Assembly (NCBI RefSeq): GCF_024539815.1
Contig: NZ_JAHHIU010000090.1
Location: 27,132 to 91,131 of the forward strand
DNA length: 64,000 nt
Direction: 5' to 3'
From: Streptomyces hayashii
Lineage (GTDB): Bacteria > Actinomycetota > Actinomycetes > Streptomycetales > Streptomycetaceae
The translations under genes and the position numbers were made by a program. The notes beneath the pieces were generated by a model, which saw only the letters and a list, made by a program, of their open reading frames with translations, did no database searches and was not told the origin of the DNA. This document shows, piece by piece, positions 9,187-18,802 of this stretch (position 1 is its first letter; every line of letters starts with the position of its first letter).

Positions 9187-9426
9187 TCCGACTGGCACGA
9201 CACCGGCCACGCCTTCACACGACCCGACGGACACCTGATCGAACCCGCCACCCTCACACGGCAGTTCAACGCATTGCTCCGCGACGCTGACCTGCGGCCG
9301 GTCCGGCTTCACGACCTCCGCCACTCAACGGCAACCCTCCTCTTGGAGCAAGGCGTCGAACTCGTCGTCATCAAGGAGCTTCTGGGCCCGGTGGGGTATT
9401 CTCTGCAGCTTCCAGGAATCCGATAA
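9187..9426 (+). pseudogene. Remnant of a tyrosine recombinase (phage/ICE integrase), catalytic-domain fragment
   Basis: The frame from 9187 to about 9387 reads like the catalytic domain of actinobacterial integrases: DWHDTGHAFTRPDGHLIEP, then LHDLRHSTATLLLEQG with the second catalytic Arg, then VELVVIKELLG. In intact proteins this is followed by an HxxR-related box and the tyrosine nucleophile about 35 residues on. Here homology stops after LLG and the frame ends at 9426. The N-terminal half is missing too. It is a dead scrap marking past integration next to the toxin locus. Confidence 0.8.
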
Positions 9427-9441
9427 ATAGACTGCACCTAC

Positions 9442-10026
9442 TCAAGCAATCGGTCTACGCAATGGATCAAATCGGTCCCATTCGAGTTCCCAGAATGCTT
9501 TAAATCCATTCTTCTTCACGAATTCTCGCTCAGATGAATAGATTGGATAGACGCCCACAAAGTCCACTGCATCCTCACTCCGGCCCCCCGACTCGGCCAG
9601 ACCCATGCTAAACGGGACGAGCCCCAGACCACTCGGCGGATTTCCCAGAAGAAGGCTCGACATCCCCGACTCTTCGACAAATCGCTGCGCATAGCCAAGT
9701 GCGCGACCAGGATCAAAGGGCGAAAGTCCGCGCAGCGCGCCAACGGCCCTGGCCGGAACACCGGCCCAAGACAAATCCTGGCTTCGAATTGTAATGACCA
9801 TTTCGTGACGACTGGCCACCCCGCCTCCGGAGCTTGAAAGCGAGAGCCCGTACGTGACCCCGGTCAGGAGACCGGGGCCCGGCACGTCCCTGTATCCGAG
9901 GGAGAGAACGCGGCCATCGCTCGGGTCACGCGGCTCAACCTCCTCAATGATCGGGTCCGCACCCGTCATGGCGCGCAGGTGCGCCAGGTACAGGGCAAGC
10001 CGCTCAGCGGTGTCACGACCAGTCAC
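9442..10026 (-). CDS. Suppressor-of-fused (SUFU) domain protein, probable immunity protein
   Basis: The 194-residue cytoplasmic protein resembles bacterial SUFU-family proteins. It has an N-terminal YLAHLRAMTGADP, then LSLGYRDVPGPGLLTGVTYG, and a C-terminal block FVGVYPIYSSEREFVKKNG. The SUFU family is known as an immunity-protein superfamily in polymorphic toxin systems. The gene sits 65 bp downstream of, and on the same strand as, the C-terminal end of the giant RHS toxin, exactly where the cognate immunity gene belongs. Its DNA is visibly less GC-rich than neighbouring genes, suggesting recent acquisition together with the toxin tip. The stop lies 55 bp from the integrase scrap. The partner toxin activity is not known. 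Confidence 0.75.
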   Translation of the reverse strand: MTGRDTAERLALYLAHLRAMTGADPIIEEVEPRDPSDGRVLSLGYRDVPGPGLLTGVTYGLSLSSSGGGVASRHEMVITIRSQDLSWAGVPARAVGALRGLSPFDPGRALGYAQRFVEESGMSSLLLGNPPSGLGLVPFSMGLAESGGRSEDAVDFVGVYPIYSSEREFVKKNGFKAFWELEWDRFDPLRRPIA

Positions 10027-10091
10027 TTCAGACGCTCCGCAAGGAATAGACAGTGTGGTGAATGATAGCCGCTTCGATCCCTTCTATGGAG

Positions 10092-13000
10092 CTAGCCGAG
10101 ATCACCCTCGTCCCACCACCCTTGATAGGAAGGCACCCATTTGGTTCGAGACTGGTCAATAAATGAATTAAACTCGTCAGCTCGCCCTGCTGGAATCCTG
10201 AACTCAGTTACACCCTGGAGGCCATTTTTGTTCTCAAGGGGGAATTCAAGATCTCCGAATGTCTTTTCTGCAGCCCCTCCCGCATTCGAATCCAGGAATG
10301 CAGAATCCATATAGAACACATGGAATCCGGGATCGTGCCCATTCCCCGCATACTGCGCCGCACCCTCCGGCATGTTGGAGAGGTAGATAGTCGCATGATT
10401 TCCGCTGTGATTGGCAGGGTTCAAACCATGGGCTTCGCTCGCCTGATTTCCCACTCCGGGAGATCGGTAGAGTGGGATCGCACATTTCTCACCGTCACCC
10501 CCTTCGGTATTGTGCACCAATATCGACGTGCCGCCCGCCACGACATAGTACGTGTGGAGTTCCTGGACGGTGAGGTTCCAGCGATCGGCAGTACCGGGTG
10601 TGGGGTGCGTGGTGACGACATGGGCGTGGTGGTTGGCGGAAGTGTTGAGACTGTCGCCGCTGTGGAGTTTGCCGGCAGGTACCCAGGCGTGTGCGGTGTC
10701 GTCCCAGAAGGGGTGGTTGGCGGTGGTGTGGATGGTGGCCCTGCGGCCGTCCTCGGTGCGAACGGTGACGTCGAGCAGGTCGTGGTCGTGGTTGATCCAC
10801 ACGTGTTGGACAGGGCGCGAACCGACATGCTTGCCCGTCTTCTGATCGGCTGATTCGACCTTGTCGCCGGCCTTGATCTTGCCGATCGCCTTGGTCTTGC
10901 CCCCGGACATGAGGACGGGCGTGTCAGGGGAGAAGCTGCAGCGGGCCGCCGATTCGGCGGGCTTCGTGCCGGCGTTGCCTTCCTCCGGCTTGCTCGGCCT
11001 GGCCGCTTTCGCGTTCGTCTCTACAGCATGCTCCTGCGCGTTCGCCCGCTTCAGCGCCGCCAGGTCCGCCACGTCCGACGCCGCTTCGTCGACGGCCTTG
11101 GCACCCGCGCCGGCCGCGGCCGCCGCGTCGGCGTCGGCTCCGCCCCTGGCCGTGTTGACCAGCGCGCTTTCACCTTCACCCACCGCACCGCGCTCCAGTG
11201 CCCCGATGCCGCTGCCTTCCATGCCCCCACCGGAGACGACGCCGCCCGCGATCTCGCAGGCCTGGTCGTGGTCCGCTCCGCTTCCCGTGAGCCAGAACTC
11301 GCACACGGACAGCGAGCGGATGGCCAGACCGATGTCCACGATGCTGCTGTAGAGGAGGTCGGGGGCGGCCTTCGGGTCGGGCGGAGTCGCGGGGGGCGTG
11401 AGGCCGGGAGAGGGCTGCGGGGTGGAGCTTCCGCCGCCGCCACTGGAGGTGCTGGTGGGCGCGGGCGCCGGGGACGGGGACGGCGTCGGACCGCAGTCGA
11501 TGACGCACTTGTTCATCGACGGGTAGTTGTACCAGTCGTCGAATCCCGTGGGGTCGCTGCTGCTGGCGGGGTTGTCGGCGGCGTAGGTGTAGCCGCCCAT
11601 CTGGTTGGGGTCGCCGGCCTGGAAGATCGGGTCCGGGGTGAGGAAGCGACCGATGACGGGGTCGTAGTTGCGGGCGCCGAGCAGGTTGAGGCCGGTGACG
11701 GGATCGGCCGGCTGACCGAGGAAGCCGTGGTTCTCGTCCGGCGCCACCCAGGAACCGGGCTTGGTGCCGCGCGGGTTGCCCCAGGGATCGAAGGAGCGGC
11801 GGGTGACGGCCAGCGTGGCTGCGTTGACGGCGGTCAGGGCGGTGCCCTGCCCATTGGCTACCTGGTAGGTGACCGTGCCGGTACTGGAGCGAGTGACGGT
11901 GGTGCCGTCCGGACCGGTGATGTTGCGCAGGCCGGTCCAGGTCTTCGCGGCGACGTTGAGGGTGATCTGCTCGGTTCCGCCGAAGAGGTAGAGGACGCGT
12001 GTCTTGTCCACGCCGTCGACCGCGGCGGTCTGCTCCAGGAGACCGCCCTTGGCGTCGTACAGGTATTTGCTGGTGTTGGTGTGGGTGCCGGAGGTCGTGG
12101 CGACGGTGGCGGTGTGGCCTTCGGCGTCGTAGGTGAAGGTCTGGCTCTGGCCCGCCGGTATCGCGCCGGTGGCGGCGCTCGTCCAGGTCTGGCCGCTGCC
12201 GCCGCAGGTGGCGATGGTCAGCTGGGTGCCGTTGGTGGCGGAGGCTCCCGGGTCGGTCAGGCACACCGCGCTGTTGGCGTTGTTGACCAGGGTGCCGGTG
12301 GTGGTGACCTTCCACTTCTGGGTGGCATCGGTCTTGCAGGTGTCGATCACCACGAGGGTGCCCGAGGCCGTCGCGTTGCCGGAGGTGTCCAGGCACATGC
12401 CGAGGACCTTCACCGTGCCATCGGTGCCGATCGTCAGCTTCTCGCTGGTGGCCCCGTTGCAGGTGTTGATCTGCACCTTCGTGCCCGCGGTGGTGGAGCC
12501 GCCCGCGTCGTCGACGCACCGCTTCCCGCCGCCGGAGATCGTGAAGGCGGTGGACAGCGGGCCGGTGGTCGTCACCTTCCGGCTCATGGTGTCGCCCGCG
12601 TTCACGTTGCCGTAGGCGGGGTCGGCGTACGTCGACGTGATGGTCGCGGTGCCGGCCGGGTTGGTGAGGGTGGCCGTCCCCGCCTGGTCGGGCAGCGTCG
12701 CGGCCGCCGTGCCGTTGACGCCGGGGTAGGCGATGTTCTGCGTGATGTCGCTGAGTGCGTTGCCGGTGGCGTCGTGGTTGACCGTGCCGGTGCGGTCGCC
12801 GAGCTGGTCGTAGGTGTAGGTCTGCCAGTACGGGGCGGGTCCGCCGACGGTGGTGGCCGTGATGGGTGCCGTGGTGGTCGTCTGCACCCGCGCGGTGTTG
12901 CAGCCGCCGACGGCGCCGACCGTGGCCGCCGTGGGAGTGGTGATGCCCGCGGTGTCCGTCCAGGCGGCGGTCAGCCGCTGGAAGGAGTCGTAGGTGAAGC

Positions 13001-16000
13001 ACTGGGTGTCGTGCGCGGTGTTGTTCTGCAGGTCGTCGGTCGCGGTGAGTTCACCGGCCTGGTTGTAGCGCAGGTTGACGACGTCCAGCGCCGTGGCCGA
13101 GGTCTGCACCATGCTGCTCGTCTGGGTGACGCGTCCCGTGGTGGCGTCGTACTGGGCGAAGGTCGCCAGTTCCTTGCCGGTGGGGCCGTAGTTGGCCTGC
13201 AGCACGCGGCCGAACGCGTCGTGGACGGCGGTGTCCAGGTAGGCGGGCGTGTTGGCGGAGTTGATGAAACCGCCGATGCCGTCGAGGTTGCCCTGCTGGG
13301 TGTAGCCGTAGTCGATGTCCTCGGCCGGCAGATTGCCGTCCGCCTGGTAGTGCGCGGTGGAGAGCAGCCCGACGTTCGGGGTGTAGCGGGCCGTGGAGGT
13401 GTACGTGACGGTGCCGGACGTGGGCGCGCTGCTCTGTCCGGCGGCGGCGAAGCCTTCGGCGGCCGGGATCGTCAGTGTGGTGCCCAGCGGCTGGTAGGCC
13501 GTGTTGTAACCGGTGACGGCCTGGGTGTACGACGACCCCGAGGCGCCCCCGACGTAACGGGTGGCCGAGGTCGCGTAGCCCTTCTCCAGCGTGTCGTACG
13601 CCTGGGACACCAGCAGCTTGGACGGGTCAGGGGTGGCGGACCAGGCGGCGGCGTATTCGGCGGTGGGACGGTTGTCCCAGTCGTAGGTGAAGGACAGCGC
13701 CTGGCCGCGCGCGTCGGTGGTCTGCAGCAGGTTGCCGGTCACGTCGTACTTGTCGAACGTGCTCCTGCCGACGTTCGGGTCGGTCTGAGAGGTCTTCTGG
13801 CCGAGCAGGTTGTATGTGTACGACCAGGTGTTGCCCGCGCTGTCCTTGATCGAGTCGATCTGGCCGGCGGGGGTGTAGGTGTAGCGGGTGGTGGCGTCGG
13901 CCGCCGGGACGGCGTTCGCCGTGCCCTGCTTCCACAGCACGGAGCCGCCGGAGGCGACGACGGTCACCGTGGAGTCGTTGCGCACCTGGAAGGTGGCGCC
14001 GGCGGTGGCCGTCAGGCCGGTCGTCCACAGCTGGGCCGCGGCCGTGCTGTAGACGACCAGGTTGCCGTCGGTGCCGAACCTGGCCCAGGCGCCAGGGTGA
14101 CCGCCGGTGCCGGAGGACCACATGGTCGCGCCGGTCGCCAGGGCGGAGAGCACGAGGTTGCCGTCCGCCTGCATGGTCAAACGCACGCTGTCGGAGGTCA
14201 GCGAGGTACCCGAGGGGATCACCGAGCCGCCGGGCAGGGTGACCGTGGAGCCGGTGTTCTTCACCATGGTGCTGGTGGTCTGGCCGATGGCGTTGGTGAA
14301 GGAGGCGGTGGAACGGCCCCCGGCCGGCGCCGTGGTGTCGACCTCGTCGGCCCCCGGGTAGCTGATCGAGGTGTGCCACTGCTCGACGGCCTGGTGCCAG
14401 AGAGTCCCCTTGAGGGGCCGGCCCTGCCCGTCGTACGTGGAGGTGGACTCCGAGGGGATCTGGTTCTCGTTCGCCGCGTACAGCGTGGTCGACGGGAAGT
14501 CGTTCGGCTCGGAGTACGGCGCGTAGGCAGCGACCTGCCAGCCGTGCGAGTCGTAGAAGGTGTCCGAGATGACGCGGCCGGAGTTGGAGTCGCCCATCGC
14601 GGTGGACTGGCTCTGTCGCGGCTGGAGCATGCCGTCGTAGATCGTGATCGAGGTGGCGTACGTGCCGTCCTCGCGCAGCGTCTTGGAGGTGACGGACGTC
14701 GGTGCGCCCGGCTGGGTGATCGTGTCTCCGGGCGCGGGTACGGCGCCGGGGTTGATGGAGTAGTCGAAGGTGCGGTCCGGGCTCTGGCCGGCTGCCTTGT
14801 CCCGGCCGGGCAGCCACACCGCGGTGCGCCTGCCCAGCGCGTCGTAGGTCATGTCGGTCGTGCGACCGTTGGCATCGACGTTCTCGGTGGACAGTCCCCG
14901 CAGCGGGTCGAGGGAGGAAGTGACCGTCCAGTTCTTGGAGTTGGTGGTGGTGATGCCGGTGGGATTGGTGTTCTCGCCGGTCGAGGTCCAGGGAGGGGTG
15001 AAGGCCGTGTGGGTGTTCTGCCCGGTGACGTCCAGGGTGTCGGTGATCCGCCCCGCGCCGTCGTACTTCATCGCCGAGTCGGTCTGCCAGTTCTCCGTGG
15101 TGCCCGTGTAGCCGGTGGCCTTGCGCACTGCGGTGACCCGACCGGTCGCCGTGCTGCCGGTCTGCTCAAGCTGCCCGAAGGTTCCCAGATTCGTGAGGCT
15201 GCCGTCACCGTCGTAGTAGAGCTTCTTGTCGGCCAGGAGTGTGGTGGCGCTCGGCGTGGTGCCGCACGGGCCACTGACGGCGGTGACCTGGGCCGGGTAG
15301 GCCAGGGCCATCGAGTTACCGGACGGCGGCGTCGCGTAGGTCGTGGTGGTGCACTTCTCCTGCTTCGGGTCGACGCCGTCACCGTGCTGGTTGACGGAGG
15401 ACAGGCGGCCCTGGCTGTCGTACGCCGTGTCGGTCCTGGTGTGCCGCCAGGTCCCGTTGGAGGTGAGCTCGTATTTCAGGGAGCTGCCGGACTTGATCCG
15501 GTGCGCGGTGAGGTCGGGCAGGGTGGACAGGGCCGGCTCGGTCTCACCGGGGTTGTCCTCCTGGGTCCAGTCCGTCCAGGGCGATCGGTGGGAGGAAGCG
15601 GTGCTGGTGAAGGTGAACGGGCCGTTGACGCTGACGGCGTCGACGGAGCCGCCGGCCTGGGTGTAGGTGTCGTCTTCGAGCATGCTGCCGGACAGTTGGT
15701 CCGAGTCGGTCACGCTCAGCACGGTGCTGCCGCCGACCTTGGCGTCGACGGTGACGGAGCGGCGGCTGCCGTCGGCCTTGTAGTCGCCGTCCATGCCCTG
15801 CAGGTAGGTGGTGGTCCGCTGAGTGACGGGCTCGGGGCTCTGGCCGGTCTGCACGGTGACGGTGCGGAAGCCGCGGAACTGGTCCCAGGTCCGGTACTGA
15901 TCGTCGGTCAGCGCCGAGTCGTCGCGGTGCCAGGCCGGGCCGGAGTAGCTGTAGCGGGAGACCTGGGTCTCGGAGCCCGCCGGGTTGTTCTGTGCGTCCG

Positions 16001-18563
16001 GCTTGTACTGGCCCGCGATGGTCAGGTCGGACACGGCCACGCTGTCGACCGTGACCTTGTTGAACCAGTCCGCGACCGGCTTGGAGGCTCCGGGCACGGT
16101 CCAGTAGACGGGATAGCAGGAGTCGGCGTTGCCGTCCGCCTGGGAGATGGAGAGCGATCTGCCCGCACACGGAGCCGAGTTGTACTCGACTGCGATCGAC
16201 TCACCGGTCTCGGTCTGCACGGTCGAGATGCGCGGCCGGTACAGCGGTGGGGCGGAGGGGGAGTCGTCGTTGACCCGGTTGTCGATCTCGGTGCCGGTGA
16301 ACGACACCTGGTTCAGCGTGATATCGCTGTTGCCGTTGCCGTAGGTGTCCTTTCCGGTGTGCCGGATGGACTGCAGCCACATCACGGCCTGCAGCATCCC
16401 GGCGTCCTTCGGGTCCACCGTGGTGCCGGTGACCGGGTCGACGGTGCCGCCCGCGTCGGAGTAGATCTGGCCCAGCTTGTACGAGTCGACCGCGGTGAGC
16501 TGGTCGGTCGCCTTCACATGAACCTTGGTGGTGATGGAGTCCAGCCGCGTGGTGGTCCAGAAGCTGGGCCCTGACGTGATGCACACGTCGTCGGGGACGG
16601 TTGTGGCGCCGTCCGGGAGCTTCGTCTTGTCCGTCGAGTCGCAGTGGAGGTCCCACGGCACGTCGGGCCAGTGTGTGGCGGTGGAGTCCTTCAGGTCGGA
16701 CGCGGAGCAGTCGGTGAACGTGGAGGTGGTCCGGCACCGCTGTGCCAGGCCGAAGTCCACCTCGGCCGCCGGAGTGCGCCCGGCCTGCTCATCGGCCAGC
16801 CTGTATCCGTACGAGAGCAGCGTCAGCGCGCCGCCGCGGGTGTACGAGGTGAGAGTGCCCGTGTCGTCCGGGTCGGTCGACTCGCCCGCTTGGCCGCCGC
16901 CGAGATCGTAGAAGTTGGACTCGGTGGTGTAGTCGTACCGCTGCACGAATCCGGCCGGTGACACCACGAAGTCGAGGTTCCAGCGCCAGCCCTCCGGCTT
17001 GTCGCACTGGGACGCCTTGCCCTTGGCGCTGTCGTAGCAGGGGTCCGTCGAGTGCGGGTGCAGGACGGGGACGCCCCATGCGGAGTGCGTGGAGGGGTCG
17101 GCCGGGTTCGCGGGCATGGTGGCAGCGGTGCCCGCGCCGTCCGGGGAGTGGTCGGCGCCGAAGTAGGCGGCTGTGCCGTCCGTGGTCAGGACCCGGTAGT
17201 AGACGCCGTCGTGCAGGCCGTTGTCGGCTCCGGACAATTCCTGTACGAGGGTGCCGTCGTCGCCCTGCAGCCGCCACTGCCTGATTTCCCCGGTCACGCC
17301 GGAGTCCACGCCGTCGGGCACCAGCACTCCGGAGTGCGCCCCGAAGGACAGCGTGGCGTTGTCCCCGCCCCAGCACTCGTCGCCGGAACCCTTGAGGATC
17401 TTGTCTCCGCCGGAGTCGAGGAGAGAGCCGCACTTGCGGTAGGCGCGCTCCACGGAACCGACCTGGTAGCTCCAGCCGTCCCCGATCCACGAGGTCTGGG
17501 AGTTGCGGGCGGTGGTCTCGCCGTCGACGGTCTGCGAGTCGTAGCTCAGGCCGACGGAGGGCGCGTTGCCACCGATCGCGGACGGCACCGAGATCGGGTA
17601 GGCATAGGTGAACGAGCCGGTGGCCGAGGCCTGCCAGGTGCCGGCGGCCGACAGCGTGGTGGCCCCGTAGTCGCCCTGGGAGCCCGAGGTGCCGGAAGTG
17701 ACCGCCAGCGCCGTGGTGCCTGTCGTGGTGGTTGCCGTCAGGGGTGCGGTGCGGACCGACATCGTCTGCGGGCCGGCCGCGTCCTCTGCCTGTCCGGGCG
17801 CGGGGTCGGCGTCGGGTGAGGTGCCCAATGTGACGGTCGCCGTCAACTGGTCCGCGGTGGGGCGGTTGGTGAACTCGATCGGGGTGCGCTTCTGGCACTC
17901 CGCCCGCTGCGGTGTGGTCAGCGCACAGGCCGGCAGCTGGACGAGCTGGAGCCGTGAACCGTAGCCGCCGCCGTACGCCTTGGCGATCGCGGCGTAGTCG
18001 ATGACCACCCGCACCCGGCCGCGTGCGGAGGTCGCGCCGGACGGTGTGATGCCCAGCAGCATGCCGTTGGCGCCGGCCCTGAGCGTCTGCTTGTGGGAGG
18101 CGGTCTGTACGCGGACGGCGCCGACAGGGTGGCCGTCGTCTGCCGATGTCACCCAGACCGGCAGTTCACCGGCCTTGACCGGCTTCGCCGTACCGTGGGC
18201 GCCCAGGACGACGGTGGCGGTACCCGCCTTCGGCCACGCGGGCGTCTGTGCCCGATAAGTCCCCAGCGGTGCATAACCCTTGGGATGAGCCGGCTTCTTC
18301 TTCCGCAGGTCATGCCGTCCTACGGCCGGGGTGGCCGGGAGCTTGTTCGGGTTCCAGACCGCGCCGTCGAAGCGGAAGCCGCCGTGGTGGCCGAACCCGT
18401 CGTCCTTGTGGCCGCCGGGAAGGAACCCCGGAGTGCCGAAGCCCGTGGCGATCGCCGCCGGCAGGAGCAGTGCGAAGAGGGCGACGGGGATCGTCCAGAG
18501 TCCCAGCCGACTCAGAAATCTTCGGTGCCACACGCCCGCGAACCAGCGTCGTCTGCCACTCAC
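10092..18563 (-). CDS. Giant RHS/YD-repeat polymorphic toxin with lectin-like inserts, HINT domain and C-terminal toxin tip
   Basis: The protein has about 2823 residues from the GTG at 18563, which follows GGGGGG by 5 bp; a GTG at 18581 is the alternative. An N-terminal hydrophobic segment (LWTIPVALFALLLPAAIA) directs export. Most of the chain is YD/RHS repeats forming the toxin shell. A bulb-type lectin-like block (about 1443-1553, QADGNLVL) and a ricin-type block (about 2003-2130, CLDTSGN and QKWKV) interrupt it. The RHS core motif (LNLLGARNYDPVIGRFLTPD) is near residue 2310. A HINT domain runs from Cys2542 (CSFSPDTPVLM) to Asn2685 (ILVHNT), which should release the last 135 residues. That tip (IPLYRSPGVGN, ATIYLSNMPEGAAQYAGNG) is of lower GC and unassigned; an ADP-ribosyltransferase-like fold is possible. 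The SUFU gene downstream is the likely antidote. Confidence 0.9.
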   Translation of the reverse strand: MSGRRRWFAGVWHRRFLSRLGLWTIPVALFALLLPAAIATGFGTPGFLPGGHKDDGFGHHGGFRFDGAVWNPNKLPATPAVGRHDLRKKKPAHPKGYAPLGTYRAQTPAWPKAGTATVVLGAHGTAKPVKAGELPVWVTSADDGHPVGAVRVQTASHKQTLRAGANGMLLGITPSGATSARGRVRVVIDYAAIAKAYGGGYGSRLQLVQLPACALTTPQRAECQKRTPIEFTNRPTADQLTATVTLGTSPDADPAPGQAEDAAGPQTMSVRTAPLTATTTTGTTALAVTSGTSGSQGDYGATTLSAAGTWQASATGSFTYAYPISVPSAIGGNAPSVGLSYDSQTVDGETTARNSQTSWIGDGWSYQVGSVERAYRKCGSLLDSGGDKILKGSGDECWGGDNATLSFGAHSGVLVPDGVDSGVTGEIRQWRLQGDDGTLVQELSGADNGLHDGVYYRVLTTDGTAAYFGADHSPDGAGTAATMPANPADPSTHSAWGVPVLHPHSTDPCYDSAKGKASQCDKPEGWRWNLDFVVSPAGFVQRYDYTTESNFYDLGGGQAGESTDPDDTGTLTSYTRGGALTLLSYGYRLADEQAGRTPAAEVDFGLAQRCRTTSTFTDCSASDLKDSTATHWPDVPWDLHCDSTDKTKLPDGATTVPDDVCITSGPSFWTTTRLDSITTKVHVKATDQLTAVDSYKLGQIYSDAGGTVDPVTGTTVDPKDAGMLQAVMWLQSIRHTGKDTYGNGNSDITLNQVSFTGTEIDNRVNDDSPSAPPLYRPRISTVQTETGESIAVEYNSAPCAGRSLSISQADGNADSCYPVYWTVPGASKPVADWFNKVTVDSVAVSDLTIAGQYKPDAQNNPAGSETQVSRYSYSGPAWHRDDSALTDDQYRTWDQFRGFRTVTVQTGQSPEPVTQRTTTYLQGMDGDYKADGSRRSVTVDAKVGGSTVLSVTDSDQLSGSMLEDDTYTQAGGSVDAVSVNGPFTFTSTASSHRSPWTDWTQEDNPGETEPALSTLPDLTAHRIKSGSSLKYELTSNGTWRHTRTDTAYDSQGRLSSVNQHGDGVDPKQEKCTTTTYATPPSGNSMALAYPAQVTAVSGPCGTTPSATTLLADKKLYYDGDGSLTNLGTFGQLEQTGSTATGRVTAVRKATGYTGTTENWQTDSAMKYDGAGRITDTLDVTGQNTHTAFTPPWTSTGENTNPTGITTTNSKNWTVTSSLDPLRGLSTENVDANGRTTDMTYDALGRRTAVWLPGRDKAAGQSPDRTFDYSINPGAVPAPGDTITQPGAPTSVTSKTLREDGTYATSITIYDGMLQPRQSQSTAMGDSNSGRVISDTFYDSHGWQVAAYAPYSEPNDFPSTTLYAANENQIPSESTSTYDGQGRPLKGTLWHQAVEQWHTSISYPGADEVDTTAPAGGRSTASFTNAIGQTTSTMVKNTGSTVTLPGGSVIPSGTSLTSDSVRLTMQADGNLVLSALATGATMWSSGTGGHPGAWARFGTDGNLVVYSTAAAQLWTTGLTATAGATFQVRNDSTVTVVASGGSVLWKQGTANAVPAADATTRYTYTPAGQIDSIKDSAGNTWSYTYNLLGQKTSQTDPNVGRSTFDKYDVTGNLLQTTDARGQALSFTYDWDNRPTAEYAAAWSATPDPSKLLVSQAYDTLEKGYATSATRYVGGASGSSYTQAVTGYNTAYQPLGTTLTIPAAEGFAAAGQSSAPTSGTVTYTSTARYTPNVGLLSTAHYQADGNLPAEDIDYGYTQQGNLDGIGGFINSANTPAYLDTAVHDAFGRVLQANYGPTGKELATFAQYDATTGRVTQTSSMVQTSATALDVVNLRYNQAGELTATDDLQNNTAHDTQCFTYDSFQRLTAAWTDTAGITTPTAATVGAVGGCNTARVQTTTTAPITATTVGGPAPYWQTYTYDQLGDRTGTVNHDATGNALSDITQNIAYPGVNGTAAATLPDQAGTATLTNPAGTATITSTYADPAYGNVNAGDTMSRKVTTTGPLSTAFTISGGGKRCVDDAGGSTTAGTKVQINTCNGATSEKLTIGTDGTVKVLGMCLDTSGNATASGTLVVIDTCKTDATQKWKVTTTGTLVNNANSAVCLTDPGASATNGTQLTIATCGGSGQTWTSAATGAIPAGQSQTFTYDAEGHTATVATTSGTHTNTSKYLYDAKGGLLEQTAAVDGVDKTRVLYLFGGTEQITLNVAAKTWTGLRNITGPDGTTVTRSSTGTVTYQVANGQGTALTAVNAATLAVTRRSFDPWGNPRGTKPGSWVAPDENHGFLGQPADPVTGLNLLGARNYDPVIGRFLTPDPIFQAGDPNQMGGYTYAADNPASSSDPTGFDDWYNYPSMNKCVIDCGPTPSPSPAPAPTSTSSGGGGSSTPQPSPGLTPPATPPDPKAAPDLLYSSIVDIGLAIRSLSVCEFWLTGSGADHDQACEIAGGVVSGGGMEGSGIGALERGAVGEGESALVNTARGGADADAAAAAGAGAKAVDEAASDVADLAALKRANAQEHAVETNAKAARPSKPEEGNAGTKPAESAARCSFSPDTPVLMSGGKTKAIGKIKAGDKVESADQKTGKHVGSRPVQHVWINHDHDLLDVTVRTEDGRRATIHTTANHPFWDDTAHAWVPAGKLHSGDSLNTSANHHAHVVTTHPTPGTADRWNLTVQELHTYYVVAGGTSILVHNTEGGDGEKCAIPLYRSPGVGNQASEAHGLNPANHSGNHATIYLSNMPEGAAQYAGNGHDPGFHVFYMDSAFLDSNAGGAAEKTFGDLEFPLENKNGLQGVTEFRIPAGRADEFNSFIDQSRTKWVPSYQGWWDEGDLG

Positions 18564-18680
18564 GCGTACCCCCCGGAACACGGCCTCGTGAGGCCGTCAC
18601 ATCGTCAGACCACACGTGTGAGTGATCGACCGGAGGCTAGATTCGGCCATGATCACGGCTCAAGACCCTTTGCCTTTTCG

Positions 18681-18716
18681 TTGGCAAGACCGTGCTTCAA
18701 CTTGGCAGAGCGTGTG
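18681..18716. promoter_or_regulatory. Imperfect direct repeats in the divergent promoter region of the toxin locus
   Basis: The 239 bp between the toxin gene and the divergent LamG gene contain two similar 14-15 bp copies, TTGGCAAGACCGTG at 18681 and TTGGCAGAGCGTGTG at 18702. They are 21 bp apart, two helical turns, as expected for a regulator with tandem sites or for overlapping -35-like elements. No confident -10 partner is visible. Function is inferred from position only. Confidence 0.3.
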
Positions 18717-18802
18717 TATTTTCTGTGCCGAAATTGATCACTGCCGAGTGGCAATCGGGCTTCCCCCACCCCGCTGCCCGCGACCCTAAGGAAGCCCGCC
18801 AC

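Noticed and set aside
11028..16574. Plus-strand open frame of 1848 codons opposite the RHS gene
   Set aside because: It is a shadow of third-position GC bias. It is Gly-Arg-Val low complexity with no family motif, whereas the minus-strand frame encodes clear YD repeats.
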